64,000 nt of DNA, taken from positions 81,485-145,484 of the forward strand of contig DASVPR010000049.1 of the NCBI GenBank assembly GCA_036389485.1, read 5' to 3'. Both the position numbers and the translations under genes were made by a program. Under the pieces are notes generated by a model. The model was not told where the DNA came from. It was given only the letters and a program-made list of their open reading frames with translations, and ran no database searches. The DNA is from CADCVT01 sp036389485 (GTDB lineage: Bacteria; Actinomycetota; Thermoleophilia; Solirubrobacterales; Solirubrobacteraceae). Within the stretch, counting starts at the first letter, position 1, and the number at the start of each line of letters is the position of its first letter. This document shows positions 1 through 8,008 of this stretch, piece after piece.

Positions 1-904
1 GCTTCCGACGGGACTCCGCGAGCAGCGGCAGGATCTGGCGGATCCGGGAGGCCTGGCCCTTCTCGCTGGTCTCCCACCCGTAGTTGAGCGTCGACTTCCC
101 CTTGCCCGACGACCACGAGATCTCGCTGATCACGAGCGGCACGCGGTCGCCGCCCTCGGCGTCCAGCACGCTCCGTGCCAGGCGCGTGATCTTCATGACG
201 TTCGACGGCCGGCGGGAGAACGGGTGGATCGCGGCCGCGTCGAAGAAGCCGCGCGCGCCGGCCTCGTAGAGCGACTGAAGGTCCAGCCAGCTCTTGTTGG
301 TCAGCCCGGCCATGACGACCTGGGCCCGCGGGTCGACCGCCTTGATCGCGGGCGAGGCCGCGCGGAGCAGCCGAACGTAGGTCTCGGGCCACGGCGACCC
401 GCGCCAGTAGCGCCCGATGTCCGGCTCGTTCCACACCTGCCACGTCCCGACAGGACGCGCGGCGCCCGGGTACGTCGACCAGAACGACCCGCCCGGCCCG
501 TAGCGCCGCACGAGCTCGGCGACGAACGCCGCGTACGTCGCCGGGTCCTCGGGCACCGCCCCCTCGCGGTCGTCGCCGCCCGTCGCCCACGACGGCGCCC
601 GCACCACCGTCGGCATCACGCTCATGCCCGACCGCGTCGCGGCGGCCACGACCCGGTCGGTCTCCGCGAAGTCGATCGGCTCGTCCCGCGACGGCTGCAT
701 CGAGCGCCAGTAGAACGCGACGCGCACGGTGCCGACGCCCGACTGAGCCATCAACCGGGCCTCCGCCCCGATGTCGAGATCGGGATCCAGCGCCGGGCCG
801 TCGACCATGACGCCGAAGAACGAGCGCGGGGTCGCGGCCGCCGCGGGAGCGGCGAACGCGAGCACCAGCAGTGCGGCGAGGAGCAGCGGATGACCCGTCC
901 TCAT
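1..904 (-). CDS. secreted glycoside hydrolase (clan GH-A-like), 3' end outside window
   Basis: The reading frame is open from an ATG at 904 to the window edge (301 codons, C-terminus missing). Residues 1-24 form a signal peptide (hydrophobic LLLAALLVLAFAAPAAAA), so the enzyme is exported. The body looks like a TIM-barrel glycosidase: QVWNEPD places the likely acid/base Glu at about residue 160, and LVISEISWS the likely nucleophile Glu at about 261, the arrangement seen in clan A families such as GH5 and GH39. The substrate cannot be read from sequence. It is divergent from the glycosyltransferase at 938, at the edge of a surface-polysaccharide region, so a role in trimming or degrading polysaccharide is plausible (inference). 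Confidence 0.75.
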   Translation of the reverse strand, partial: MRTGHPLLLAALLVLAFAAPAAAATPRSFFGVMVDGPALDPDLDIGAEARLMAQSGVGTVRVAFYWRSMQPSRDEPIDFAETDRVVAAATRSGMSVMPTVVRAPSWATGGDDREGAVPEDPATYAAFVAELVRRYGPGGSFWSTYPGAARPVGTWQVWNEPDIGRYWRGSPWPETYVRLLRAASPAIKAVDPRAQVVMAGLTNKSWLDLQSLYEAGARGFFDAAAIHPFSRRPSNVMKITRLARSVLDAEGGDRVPLVISEISWSSGKGKSTLNYGWETSEKGQASRIRQILPLLAESRRK

Positions 905-922
905 CGGCCGCGGAGGGTCGCA

Positions 923-928
923 TACACT
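923..928 (+). promoter_or_regulatory. -10 element TACACT for the GT4 gene
   Basis: TACACT ends 9 bases before the ATG at 938. There is no Shine-Dalgarno sequence in between, so the transcript is probably leaderless or nearly so. Confidence 0.45.
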
Positions 929-937
929 CGGCCGCCC

Positions 938-2083
938 ATGGAGCGACGGATCGCCCTCGTGCACGACTTCCTCCTCGACGTCCGCGGCGCGGAACGCGTC
1001 TTCGCGGCCCTGTGCGACCTCTATCCGCGCGCGGACGTCTTCACCGCCGTCTACGACGAGCGGGGCACGGAGGGGTGGTTCGCGCACAGGGACGTCAACA
1101 CGTCGTTCCTGCAGCGGTTGCGCCCCACCGCCAAGACGTTCAGGGGCCTGCTGCCGCTCTATCCGTACGCGATGGAGTCGCTGGACCTCTCGAGCCACGA
1201 CCTCGTCATCTCGAGTTCGAGCGCGTGGGCGCACGGCGTCATCGTCGACCCCGAGGCGGTCCACGTCTGCTACTGCCACAACCCCTTCCGCTACGCGTGG
1301 AACGCCCGCGAGTCCACTCTCGCGAAGCGCGACCCGCTCACCCGCGCGGCGCTCGCCGTGATCCTCAAGCGCTGGCGCCAGTGGGACTGGATCGCCGCCC
1401 AGCGCGTCGACCGGTACGTCGCGAACTCGGAGACCACGCGCCGCCGGATCAACCGGTACTTCAGCCGCGACGCGGAGGTCCTGCACCCGCCGGTCGACAC
1501 CACCCGGTTCCGCCCGGTGGACGAGGTCGGCGACGCGTACGTCGTCCTCTCCGAGCTGATGCCCCATAAGCGGATCGACCTCGCGATCCGCGCGTTCAAC
1601 CGCCTCGGCCTGCCGCTGCTCGTGGTAGGGAACGGGCCGGACGCGCGCAGGCTGCACCGGCTCGCCGGCCCGACGATCCGCTTCGCCGGCTTCCAGAACG
1701 ACTCGCGCGTCGCGGACCTGCTGACGCGGGCCCGTGCGCTCGTGGTCCCGGCGACGGAGGAGTTCGGGATCGCCGCTGTCGAGGCGCACGCCGCCGGGCG
1801 GCCGGTGATCGCGCTGCGCGAGGGCGGCGCGCGCGAGACCGTCATCGAGGGCGTGAACGGGACCTTCTTCGACCAGCCGACGGTCGACGCCCTCGTCGAC
1901 GCGATCCGCTCCTTCGACCCGCTGTCGATCGACCCGCGCGCGTGCGTCCGCAGCGCGGAGCGCTTCGACGTCGCCCGCTTCCGCCGCGGGATGACCGCGA
2001 TCGTGGAAGAGGCGATGGCGGACGACCGCCCGCCGCGCGAGCTGCGCCGCCGCCGGCCGCGCGGGCTCGCGCTCGCGTCGTAA
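938..2083 (+). CDS. glycosyltransferase family 4 (GT-B fold)
   Basis: A 381-residue cytoplasmic glycosyltransferase. It opens with RIALVHDFLLDVRGAERVF, the typical N-terminus of GT4 mannosyl/rhamnosyl-type enzymes. The C-terminal nucleotide-sugar domain carries LSELMPHKRIDLAIRAF, VVGNGPDARRL and the EEFGIAAVEAHAAGRPVIA region, where the conserved Glu residues bind the donor. The frame is open further upstream, but the ATG at 938 matches the family start and follows a -10-like TACACT. Six bases separate its stop from the next glycosyltransferase gene, so the two are probably one operon. Donor and acceptor are not predictable. Confidence 0.85.
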   Translation: MERRIALVHDFLLDVRGAERVFAALCDLYPRADVFTAVYDERGTEGWFAHRDVNTSFLQRLRPTAKTFRGLLPLYPYAMESLDLSSHDLVISSSSAWAHGVIVDPEAVHVCYCHNPFRYAWNARESTLAKRDPLTRAALAVILKRWRQWDWIAAQRVDRYVANSETTRRRINRYFSRDAEVLHPPVDTTRFRPVDEVGDAYVVLSELMPHKRIDLAIRAFNRLGLPLLVVGNGPDARRLHRLAGPTIRFAGFQNDSRVADLLTRARALVVPATEEFGIAAVEAHAAGRPVIALREGGARETVIEGVNGTFFDQPTVDALVDAIRSFDPLSIDPRACVRSAERFDVARFRRGMTAIVEEAMADDRPPRELRRRRPRGLALAS

Positions 2084-2089
2084 CGCGGC

Positions 2090-3037
2090 GTGCGCGTCGC
2101 GGTCGTCGTCCCGAACTGGAACGGGCGGCGGTGGCTGCCGGCGCTGTTCGCGTCCTTGCGCGAGCAGACGCGTGCACCCGACGAGGTCGTGGTCGTCGAC
2201 AACGGCTCGAGCGACGGCTCGCTCGAGTGGCTGGCGGAGCAGGGCGTCCGGACGGTCGCGCTGGGGCGGAACACGGGCTTCGCGTTCGCAGCGAACCGCG
2301 GGATCGAGGCGGTGTCCGCGGAAGCGGTCGCGTTGCTGAACACCGACGTCGAGCTGGAGCCGGACTGGCTGGAGCGCGCGGCGGCGGCGCTGACCGACCG
2401 CGTCGCTTCGGTCGCGACGAAGATGGTCCTGCTCGACGACCCGGAGGTCGTCGACGACGCCGGCGACGAGCTGCGCCGCGACGGCGTCGCCCACCAGCGC
2501 GGGCACGGCCGCCGCGACGACGGGCGGTTCAGCGTCGCGGGCGAGGCGTTCAGCGCGTGCGCGGGCGCCGCGGTCTACCGGCGCAGCGCGGTGCTGGAGG
2601 TCGGCGGCTTCGACGAGCGGCTGTTCTCGTACCTGGAGGACGTCGACCTCGGGCTGCACCTGCGCCTCGCCGGCTGGGCGTGCGCGTACGAGCCCGCGGT
2701 GGCGCGCCACGCGCGGCACGGGTCGTCCGGACAGCTCGAGCGCAGCGTCGACGCGTGGGTCGCGCGCAACACGCTGCTGCTCGTCGCGAAGGCGTTCCCG
2801 CTGCGGTGGATCGGGCCCGTCGCCTACCGTCAGCTCTCGTGGATCGCGGAGGCGGCGCGCGAGGGGCGGCTGGCGGAGCACCTGCGGGGGCTGGCGATGG
2901 CCCTGCCGGCGCTGCCGGCGATGCTGCGGGAACGGCGCCGCCTGCGGCGGACGGCGGCGATGCCGATCGCGGCGGTCGTCCCCGACCGGCCGTGGAGGGG
3001 CCCGCGCGCGGGGGGCCATCCCGAGAGCGACTACTGA
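2090..3037 (+). CDS. glycosyltransferase family 2 (rhamnosyltransferase-like)
   Basis: A 315-residue GT-A enzyme starting at GTG. VAVVVPNWNGRRWLPALF and VVVDNGSSDGS form the nucleotide-binding start. LLNTDVELEPDW carries the DxD-like metal site and GGFDERLFSYLEDVDLGLHLRLAGW the acceptor/catalytic ED motif, the pattern of the WcaA/WbbL-like rhamnosyltransferase group. The C-terminal 60 residues are basic and helical and may lie against the membrane. It sits between a GT4 gene and a polytopic GT-C-like gene and overlaps the latter by 46 bases. Likely role: adding a sugar to a lipid-linked surface glycan; the sugar itself is unknown. Confidence 0.85.
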   Translation: MRVAVVVPNWNGRRWLPALFASLREQTRAPDEVVVVDNGSSDGSLEWLAEQGVRTVALGRNTGFAFAANRGIEAVSAEAVALLNTDVELEPDWLERAAAALTDRVASVATKMVLLDDPEVVDDAGDELRRDGVAHQRGHGRRDDGRFSVAGEAFSACAGAAVYRRSAVLEVGGFDERLFSYLEDVDLGLHLRLAGWACAYEPAVARHARHGSSGQLERSVDAWVARNTLLLVAKAFPLRWIGPVAYRQLSWIAEAAREGRLAEHLRGLAMALPALPAMLRERRRLRRTAAMPIAAVVPDRPWRGPRAGGHPESDY

Positions 3038-4383
3038 GCGCCGCGCTGTGGCTCGCCGCCGCGGGGCTCTCCGCGGCGACCGTCTGGTGGGGGCTCGGCC
3101 CGCACGACGAGGGCCTCATGCTCCAGGCCGCGCGCCGCATCGGCGACGGGCAGTGGCCGTACCGCGACTTCTGGTGGAACTACGGCCCCGGCCAGCCGCT
3201 GCTGCTCGCGCCGTTCGGCGGCTCGCTCTTCGCGTGGAGGGTGATCCGGGTCGCCCTGAACGCCACGGTCGCGCTGCTGGCCTGGAAGTTGACCAGGACT
3301 GTCCTGGATGAGCGTCGGATACCGACGGTCAACCAGGACGGCACCAGATTCCTCGGCGCGCTCGCTGTCGCGGCGGCGATGGCATGGCCCGCGACGCCGA
3401 ATCCAAACGCGACCGCGCTCGCGCTCTCCCTCGGTGCCCTCCTCCTCGCGCCCCGGCGCCCCTCGGGAGCGGGCGTGCTGGCGGGGGCGGCGACGCTGTT
3501 TCGACCCGAGCTTGGGGTCGCCGCGGCGATCGGCGCGGCCATGGGCGCCCAACACCGGGCGCGGGTGGCCGCGGTGGCGGCGGCGACGAGCGTCGTCGCC
3601 TGGCTGCCGTTCCTCCTCGTCGCCCCCGGCGACCTCCTGGACCAGTCCGTCGGCTTCCTCGGCATCCAGGACCTCCAGCGCCTACCGTTCCCGATCGACC
3701 CCGAGGGGATCGGGTGGGACCCGAACAAGCTGCTCGAGCTCTACGCGCCGCTGATCCTCGTCGCGGGCGCCGCCCTCGCCCTCGCTACGAGGCCGCCGCT
3801 CGCGCTCCTCCCGTTGACCCTCGTCGGCCTCCTGTACCTGCTCGGCCGCACCGACGAGTTCCACCTCGTCCCGCTCGCGGCGGTCCTGCCGATCGTGCTC
3901 GTGCAGGCGCGCCGGCTCCGAGTGGCCGCCCTCGCCGTCACCGCGCTCATCGCGCTGCACGGGCTCGATCGCATCGCGACGCAGGATCGATCCGACCCCG
4001 CCTGGGACGCGAAGCACGACCACCGCGCGATCCTCGACGCCATCGGCGACCGCTCGATCTTCGTCGCGCCCCCGCGCTTCGACCAAGTCACCGTCGGCGA
4101 CCCGCTGCTGTACGTCCTCGCCGACGAGCCGAACCCGACGCGCTACGACGTGATGCAGCCCGGGGTGGTGACGACGGCCGAGGCGCAGGAGGAGATGGTC
4201 CGCGACCTGGAGCGAGCGCGGCCCGAGCTCCTCATCCGCTGGCTCGACCCGCGCACCGCGCCCGAGGACAACGGCTCCGGCGAGTCGTCGGGCGTCACGA
4301 TCCTCGACGACTACCTGCGCGCGGCGTACCACCGGGTGGGACGATTTGGCACGTTCGAGGTGCACGAGCGGGGAGAACGGTGA
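2992..4383 (+). CDS. polytopic membrane glycosyltransferase-like protein (GT-C / PMT-like)
   Basis: About 463 residues with many hydrophobic helices. The first extracytoplasmic loop contains GPHDEGLMLQAARRIGDGQWPYRDF, in which the Asp-Glu pair and the Y/D motif resemble the catalytic loop of GT39/ArnT-like enzymes that use polyprenyl-phosphate sugars on the outer face of the membrane. The last 120 residues are soluble. The start is not certain: GTG at 2992 lies just ahead of the first membrane helix and overlaps the GT2 gene by 46 bases. The frame stays open far upstream only as a shadow of that gene. It belongs to the same operon as the two preceding glycosyltransferases. Confidence 0.65.
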   Translation: MEGPARGGPSRERLLSAALWLAAAGLSAATVWWGLGPHDEGLMLQAARRIGDGQWPYRDFWWNYGPGQPLLLAPFGGSLFAWRVIRVALNATVALLAWKLTRTVLDERRIPTVNQDGTRFLGALAVAAAMAWPATPNPNATALALSLGALLLAPRRPSGAGVLAGAATLFRPELGVAAAIGAAMGAQHRARVAAVAAATSVVAWLPFLLVAPGDLLDQSVGFLGIQDLQRLPFPIDPEGIGWDPNKLLELYAPLILVAGAALALATRPPLALLPLTLVGLLYLLGRTDEFHLVPLAAVLPIVLVQARRLRVAALAVTALIALHGLDRIATQDRSDPAWDAKHDHRAILDAIGDRSIFVAPPRFDQVTVGDPLLYVLADEPNPTRYDVMQPGVVTTAEAQEEMVRDLERARPELLIRWLDPRTAPEDNGSGESSGVTILDDYLRAAYHRVGRFGTFEVHERGER

Positions 4384-4385
4384 AC

Positions 4386-4700
4386 ATGGCACGGATCGCA
4401 GGACTCATCGCAATGGTCGGGATGGCCGTGGCGTTCGTCATCGCCATCGGGATCGCACTCGTGTGCCTCGACGCGAAGGAGTCGAACGACGTCGTCAGCG
4501 TCTGGCTCGACGTCTCGCGCTGGCTCACGAACCCGTTCCACGGGATCTTCGACCTCGAGCAGGGCAAGGAGCACCTCCAGACCGCCATCAACTGGGGCAT
4601 CGCGGCCCTGGCCTACTGGCTGGCGGCGATGCTGATCGCGCGCGTCATGCGCGCGGCGAGCGGCCCGTCGTTCATGACGCGCCGCCGCACCGCGTACTGA
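4386..4700 (+). CDS. small two-helix membrane protein, unknown function
   Basis: 104 residues. A hydrophobic helix spans about residues 4-28 (GLIAMVGMAVAFVIAIGIALV) and another about 74-92, separated by a mainly hydrophilic loop. The ATG at 4386 was preferred over GTG at 4380 because GGGAGA lies at ribosome-binding distance. It starts 2 bases after the stop of the GT-C-like gene, so it is probably co-transcribed and may be an accessory subunit. I do not recognise the family. Confidence 0.6.
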   Translation: MARIAGLIAMVGMAVAFVIAIGIALVCLDAKESNDVVSVWLDVSRWLTNPFHGIFDLEQGKEHLQTAINWGIAALAYWLAAMLIARVMRAASGPSFMTRRRTAY

Positions 4701-5087
4701 TCAGCCGATCACGCAGCCCACGAGGGCGAGAAGGAGCACGAGCCCGCCGGCCGCCGCCGGGCCGGCCTTCCCGGCGCGGCCGCCGAGGTACACCGCGCCC
4801 ATGCCGAGCACGAACGGCAGGCCGCTCCAGAACACGACGCACGACGCGAGCGCGACGCCCGCGAGGATCCAGCCGTCGCGGCCGGGGTTGCCGGCCTGCG
4901 GGAGCACGCGGCCGAACAGGACGGCCGCGAGGATCGCCGACACGCCGAGGCAGACGGCGTAGGGGCCGAGGCCGCCGTTGTCGCCGCCCGCGATGAAGTT
5001 CGCGAACGCGAGGCCGACCGCGGCGAGGAGCAGGGCGAGCGTGCCGGCGACCCGCTCGTCCTGGATGCGATGAAGGGTGGTGGTCAT
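4701..5087 (-). CDS. small polytopic membrane protein, unknown function
   Basis: 128 residues with about four hydrophobic segments (ALLLAAVGLAFANFIA, YAVCLGVSAILAAVLFG, WILAGVALASCVVFWSGLPFVLG, GGLVLLLALVGCVIG) and short loops. Its stop abuts the stop of the convergent gene at 4700. The ATG at 5087 lies 7 bases after TAGCTT on the minus strand, a leaderless arrangement that fixes the start and rules out the longer open frame. It is divergent from the sensor kinase at 5199, which may reflect shared regulation (inference). Confidence 0.65.
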   Translation of the reverse strand: MTTTLHRIQDERVAGTLALLLAAVGLAFANFIAGGDNGGLGPYAVCLGVSAILAAVLFGRVLPQAGNPGRDGWILAGVALASCVVFWSGLPFVLGMGAVYLGGRAGKAGPAAAGGLVLLLALVGCVIG

Positions 5088-5094
5088 GGCGGCG

Positions 5095-5100
5095 AAGCTA
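5095..5100 (-). promoter_or_regulatory. leaderless -10 TAGCTT
   Basis: On the minus strand TAGCTT is followed by 7 bases and the ATG at 5087. The same hexamer and spacing recur at 7499-7504 and 59846-59851. Confidence 0.55.
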
Positions 5101-5184
5101 CGGGTGCACAGCGCCGCCGTCTTCGCCCGAACAGGCGATCCGCGTCTCATCCAAATGGCTGAGGAAGCGCCCGCCCTGCGGGTG

Positions 5185-5190
5185 TACGGT
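5185..5190 (+). promoter_or_regulatory. leaderless -10 TACGGT
   Basis: TACGGT is followed by 8 bases and the ATG at 5199, with no ribosome-binding sequence between. Confidence 0.55.
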
Positions 5191-5198
5191 CGCGTCCG

Positions 5199-6338
5199 AT
5201 GACACGCCGTCAACTGCTCGACTACGGCGTCCCGCTCGTGCTCACCGCGGTCACGAGCGTCGAGGTCGCGACGAGCGACGGCATCGACGCCCCGCTCCCG
5301 GTCAAGATGCTGTTCGCGCTCGGCACGACCCTGCCGCTCCTGTGGCGTCGCCGCGCCCCGCTGCTCGTCCTCGTCGCCGTCCTCGGGAGCATCGCTATCG
5401 CGGACGCCGGCTACGGCATCGCGAACGAGGCGAGCACGCCGTTCGCCGCCTGTCTCGTCGCCGTGTACGCGAGCGGCGCGTACACCAACCGCCGCGACGG
5501 TCGCATCGCGGCCGCGATCATCGTCGCGATCATCCTCCTGATGGCGATCGCCATCGGCGAGGACGTCGTCGGGGACGCGATCTTCATCGGCGGGATCCTC
5601 CTCTCGGTGTGGGTCGCCGCGACCGTCGTGCGCAGCCGGCAGGAGCTGGCGGGCGCGCTCGCCGCACGCACCGTCGAGCTCGAGCACGAGCGCGAGGAGA
5701 ACGCGAAGCTCGCCGTCGCCGAGGAGCGCGCGCGGATCGCGCGCGAGCTGCACGACGTCGTCGCGCACAACCTCTCGATCATGGTCGTGCAGGCGGGCGC
5801 GGAGCGACGCGCGCTGGGCGACGAGCGGCCGCAGACGAGCGAGGTGCTGGAGACGATCGAGGCCACTGGCCGTGCGGCGATGGCCGAGATGCGCCGGCTG
5901 CTCGGGATGCTCCGGCGCTCCGACGACGAGCTCGCGCTGGCGCCGCAGCCGAGCCTGCGCCACCTGCCGGACCTCGTCGGCCAGGTCCGCGAGGCGGGCC
6001 TGCCGGTCGATCTGCGGATCGAGGGCCAGGAGCGCCCGCTCGCGCCCGGGATCGACCTCTCCGCGTACCGGATCGTCCAGGAGGCGCTCACGAACGCGCT
6101 CAAGCACGCCGGGCCGGCGCGGGCGCGCGTCACCGTCCGCTACGGCGAGAACGAGCTCGACATCGAGATCGCCGACGACGGCAGCGGCGCGGACGAGGAG
6201 GCGCCCAGCGGGCACGGCCTCGTCGGGATGCGCGAGCGCCTCGCGCTCTTCGGCGGTGACCTCGCGGCGGGCCGGCGGAGGGGCGGCGGCTACGCGGTGC
6301 GCGCGCGGCTCCCGCTCGCGGGGGGAGGGGCGGTGTGA
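5199..6338 (+). CDS. sensor histidine kinase (NarL/DesK-like, HisKA_3)
   Basis: 379 residues. The N-terminal 150 residues contain four to five hydrophobic segments with no large sensor domain, so it probably senses within the membrane. ERARIARELHDVVAHNLSIMV is the HisKA_3 dimerisation box, with the phosphorylated His at about residue 185. The HATPase region includes EALTNALKHAG (N box) and IADDGSGAD with GHGLVGMRERL (G boxes). It is followed by a LuxR-type response regulator, with three 23-bp repeats between the two genes. Transcription probably starts at or next to the ATG, judging from TACGGT 8 bases upstream. The signal sensed is unknown. Confidence 0.92.
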   Translation: MTRRQLLDYGVPLVLTAVTSVEVATSDGIDAPLPVKMLFALGTTLPLLWRRRAPLLVLVAVLGSIAIADAGYGIANEASTPFAACLVAVYASGAYTNRRDGRIAAAIIVAIILLMAIAIGEDVVGDAIFIGGILLSVWVAATVVRSRQELAGALAARTVELEHEREENAKLAVAEERARIARELHDVVAHNLSIMVVQAGAERRALGDERPQTSEVLETIEATGRAAMAEMRRLLGMLRRSDDELALAPQPSLRHLPDLVGQVREAGLPVDLRIEGQERPLAPGIDLSAYRIVQEALTNALKHAGPARARVTVRYGENELDIEIADDGSGADEEAPSGHGLVGMRERLALFGGDLAAGRRRGGGYAVRARLPLAGGGAV

Positions 6339-6403
6339 TGGCGGGCGGAGGCGCGCCGTGATGGCGGCCGGAGGGGCGCCGTGATGGCGGCCAGAGGGGC
6401 GCC
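6335..6403 (+). repeat. three tandem 23-bp repeats, each a coupled 7-codon mini-ORF
   Basis: Three near-identical 23-bp units start at 6335, 6358 and 6381. Each begins GTGATG and carries a purine-rich stretch (GGCGGAGG, GGCCGGAGGGG or CCAGAGGGG). The ATGs at 6338, 6361 and 6384 each open a seven-codon frame (MAGGGAP, MAAGGAP, MAARGAP). Each frame ends in a TGA that overlaps the next ATG by one base. The kinase stop overlaps the first ATG, and the last mini-ORF stop (6405-6407) lies inside the regulator start region (GTG at 6404). Confidence 0.85.
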
Positions 6404-7066
6404 GTGATCCGCGTCCTCCTCGCCGACGACCAGGCGCTCGTCCGCGCCGGGCTGCACAAGATCGTCGACACCGAGCCGGACATGACCGTCGTCGCCGAGG
6501 CGTCCGACGGCCTCGAGGCGGTCGACGCCGCGCGCGCGAGCAGGCCGGACGTCGCGGTCGTCGACATCCGCATGCCGCGCCTGGACGGCATCGAGGCGAC
6601 GCGCCGCATCGTCGACGCCCGCGGCCGCGACGTCCGCGTCCTCATGCTCACGACGTTCGGCCTCGACGAGTACGTCTTCGAGGCGCTCCGCGCCGGCGCG
6701 AGCGGCTTCATGCTCAAGGACGCGCCGCCGGAGGAGCTGCTCGACGCGATCCGGACGGTCGCCGGCGGCGCGGCGCTGCTCGCCCCCGCGGTCACCCAGG
6801 CGGTGATCGAGGAGTTCGCGCGACGGTCGCCCGGCACGCCCGACGCGTCCCCGCGCCTGGAGGAGCTGACCGATCGCGAGCGCGAGGTGCTCCTCCTGCT
6901 GACGCGCGGCCGGTCGAACGCCGAGATCGCGGTGGACCTCGTCGTCAGCGAGGCGACGGTCAAGACGCACGTCGCGCACGTGCTGATGAAGCTCGGGGTG
7001 CGCGACCGCGTCCAGGCGGTGATCCTCGCCTACGAGACCGGGTTGGTCAGCCCGGGCGCATCCTGA
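6404..7066 (+). CDS. NarL/FixJ-family response regulator
   Basis: 220 residues. The receiver domain (1-120) has DD at positions 8-9, the phosphoacceptor Asp in VVDIRMPR at 54, and Lys in MLKDAPPEE near 104. The LuxR-type HTH spans about 150-215 (LTDREREVLLLLTRGRSNAEIA, with TVKTHVAHVLMKLG as recognition helix). It is the partner of the upstream kinase. Start is GTG at 6404, immediately after the mini-ORF repeats, so its translation should depend on termination and reinitiation from upstream. Its last 37 bases overlap the convergent glyoxalase-like gene. Targets are unknown. Confidence 0.93.
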   Translation: MIRVLLADDQALVRAGLHKIVDTEPDMTVVAEASDGLEAVDAARASRPDVAVVDIRMPRLDGIEATRRIVDARGRDVRVLMLTTFGLDEYVFEALRAGASGFMLKDAPPEELLDAIRTVAGGAALLAPAVTQAVIEEFARRSPGTPDASPRLEELTDREREVLLLLTRGRSNAEIAVDLVVSEATVKTHVAHVLMKLGVRDRVQAVILAYETGLVSPGAS

Positions 7067-7491
7067 GGGATCTCGAGCGGCTCGCGCGCCGGCTGGGTGA
7101 AGCGCATGTGGTTGCCGAACGGGTCGCGCAGCCCGCAGTCGATGCCGTAGAAGTGCTCGGTCGGCTCCTGGGTGAACTCGACGCCCTTCGCCTTCAGCTC
7201 CTCGTAGGTCTTCCGGCAGTCGTCGGTGACGAAGCCGACGGTGAAGCCCGTCGCGCCCTTGGCGACCAGCTCGCGGATCTGCTCGGCCGTCGCGTCGTCC
7301 CTGGCCGGCGGGCCCGGCTTCTCGAGGAGGATCTCGCGGTCGGGGTCGCCGGGGACGTTGACCGTCAGCCAGCGCATGAAGCCGAGGTCGACGTCGGTGT
7401 GGACCTCGAGGCCGAGCTTGCCCACGTAGAAGTCGAGGGCCTCGTCCTGGTCGAAGACGAAGATGGAGGAGATTCGCGTGGCGGTGAACAT
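7030..7491 (-). CDS. VOC-family (glyoxalase/dioxygenase-fold) protein
   Basis: 153 residues forming the paired beta-alpha-beta-beta-beta modules of the vicinal oxygen chelate fold: TRISSIFVFDQDEALDFYVGKLG at the start, and GIDCGLRDPFGNHMRFTQP, the usual C-terminal DPFGN motif, near the end. Such proteins include glyoxalases, antibiotic-resistance binders and isomerases; the substrate is not predictable. The start is ATG at 7491, set by TAGCTT plus 7 bases, not the longer frame from 7533. It lies 10 bases downstream of the AraC-type regulator gene, so it may be transcribed both from its own promoter and from the regulator's. Confidence 0.8.
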   Translation of the reverse strand: MFTATRISSIFVFDQDEALDFYVGKLGLEVHTDVDLGFMRWLTVNVPGDPDREILLEKPGPPARDDATAEQIRELVAKGATGFTVGFVTDDCRKTYEELKAKGVEFTQEPTEHFYGIDCGLRDPFGNHMRFTQPAREPLEIPQDAPGLTNPVS

Positions 7492-7498
7492 GGCGACG

Positions 7499-7504
7499 AA
7501 GCTA
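7499..7504 (-). promoter_or_regulatory. leaderless -10 TAGCTT overlapping the upstream stop codon
   Basis: On the minus strand TAGCTT lies 7 bases before the ATG at 7491. Its first three bases are also the TAG stop of the AraC-type gene. Confidence 0.5.
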
Positions 7505-7927
7505 CGCCTCGCCGCCGCCCGTGTCTTCTCCAAAAGTGCTCGGTCGCGTGTACGCCATCAAGAAGCACGACGGCACCGGCTGCGGGGGGCCGCCGTCGCG
7601 GCGGTACTCGGACGGCGACACCCCGACGATCTCGCGGAACGTGCGGCTGAACGTCCCGAGCGAGTTGAACCCGACGTCGAAGCAGACGTCGGTGACGCTG
7701 CTGTCCGTCGTCCGCAGCAGGAACATCGCCCGCTCGACCCGCCGCCGCTGCAGGTAGCGGTGCGGCGTCTCCCCGAACGTCGCGCGGAAGGTCCGGATGA
7801 AGTGCGCCTCGGAGACGTGCGCGATCCGCGCGAGCGTCGGGATGTCGAGCGGCTCGGAGTACGTGCGGTCCATCGCGTCGCGCGCGCGGAGCAGGCGTCG
7901 GTTCGAGTCCTCGGCCGCGCGGCTCAT
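7502..7927 (-). CDS. AraC-family transcriptional regulator (DNA-binding domain only)
   Basis: 141 residues, little more than the double HTH of AraC/XylS proteins. The first HTH is LDIPTLARIAHVSEAHFIRTFRATFG and the second SVTDVCFDVGFNSLGTFSRTFREIVGVSPSEYR, which matches the family signature. There is no N-terminal ligand-binding domain, so it may respond to another partner or act constitutively. ATG at 7927 follows TAGCCT by 7 bases (leaderless). The adjacent VOC gene on the same strand is the obvious candidate target (inference). Confidence 0.87.
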   Translation of the reverse strand: MSRAAEDSNRRLLRARDAMDRTYSEPLDIPTLARIAHVSEAHFIRTFRATFGETPHRYLQRRRVERAMFLLRTTDSSVTDVCFDVGFNSLGTFSRTFREIVGVSPSEYRRDGGPPQPVPSCFLMAYTRPSTFGEDTGGGEA

Positions 7928-7934
7928 GGCGCGA

Positions 7935-7940
7935 AGGCTA
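7935..7940 (-). promoter_or_regulatory. leaderless -10 TAGCCT
   Basis: On the minus strand TAGCCT is followed by 7 bases and the ATG at 7927. Confidence 0.5.
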
Positions 7941-7970
7941 GAGCCAGGAGCGGTGGCCTACGCGTCCGGT

Positions 7971-7976
7971 TAGGAT
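7971..7976 (+). promoter_or_regulatory. -10 TAGGAT of the DUF262 gene, with a real leader
   Basis: TAGGAT lies 32 bases before the GTG at 8009. An AGGAGA ribosome-binding site follows at 8000-8005. This led, Shine-Dalgarno layout differs from most neighbouring genes. Confidence 0.4.
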
Positions 7977-8008
7977 CCGCTTTCCATTGGTGAGCCGAAA
8001 GGAGAGCT

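Noticed and set aside
224..937. Upstream extension of the first GT4 gene.
   Set aside because: Translation is Arg/Pro-rich and lies opposite the glycosidase; GT4 homology begins at the ATG 938.
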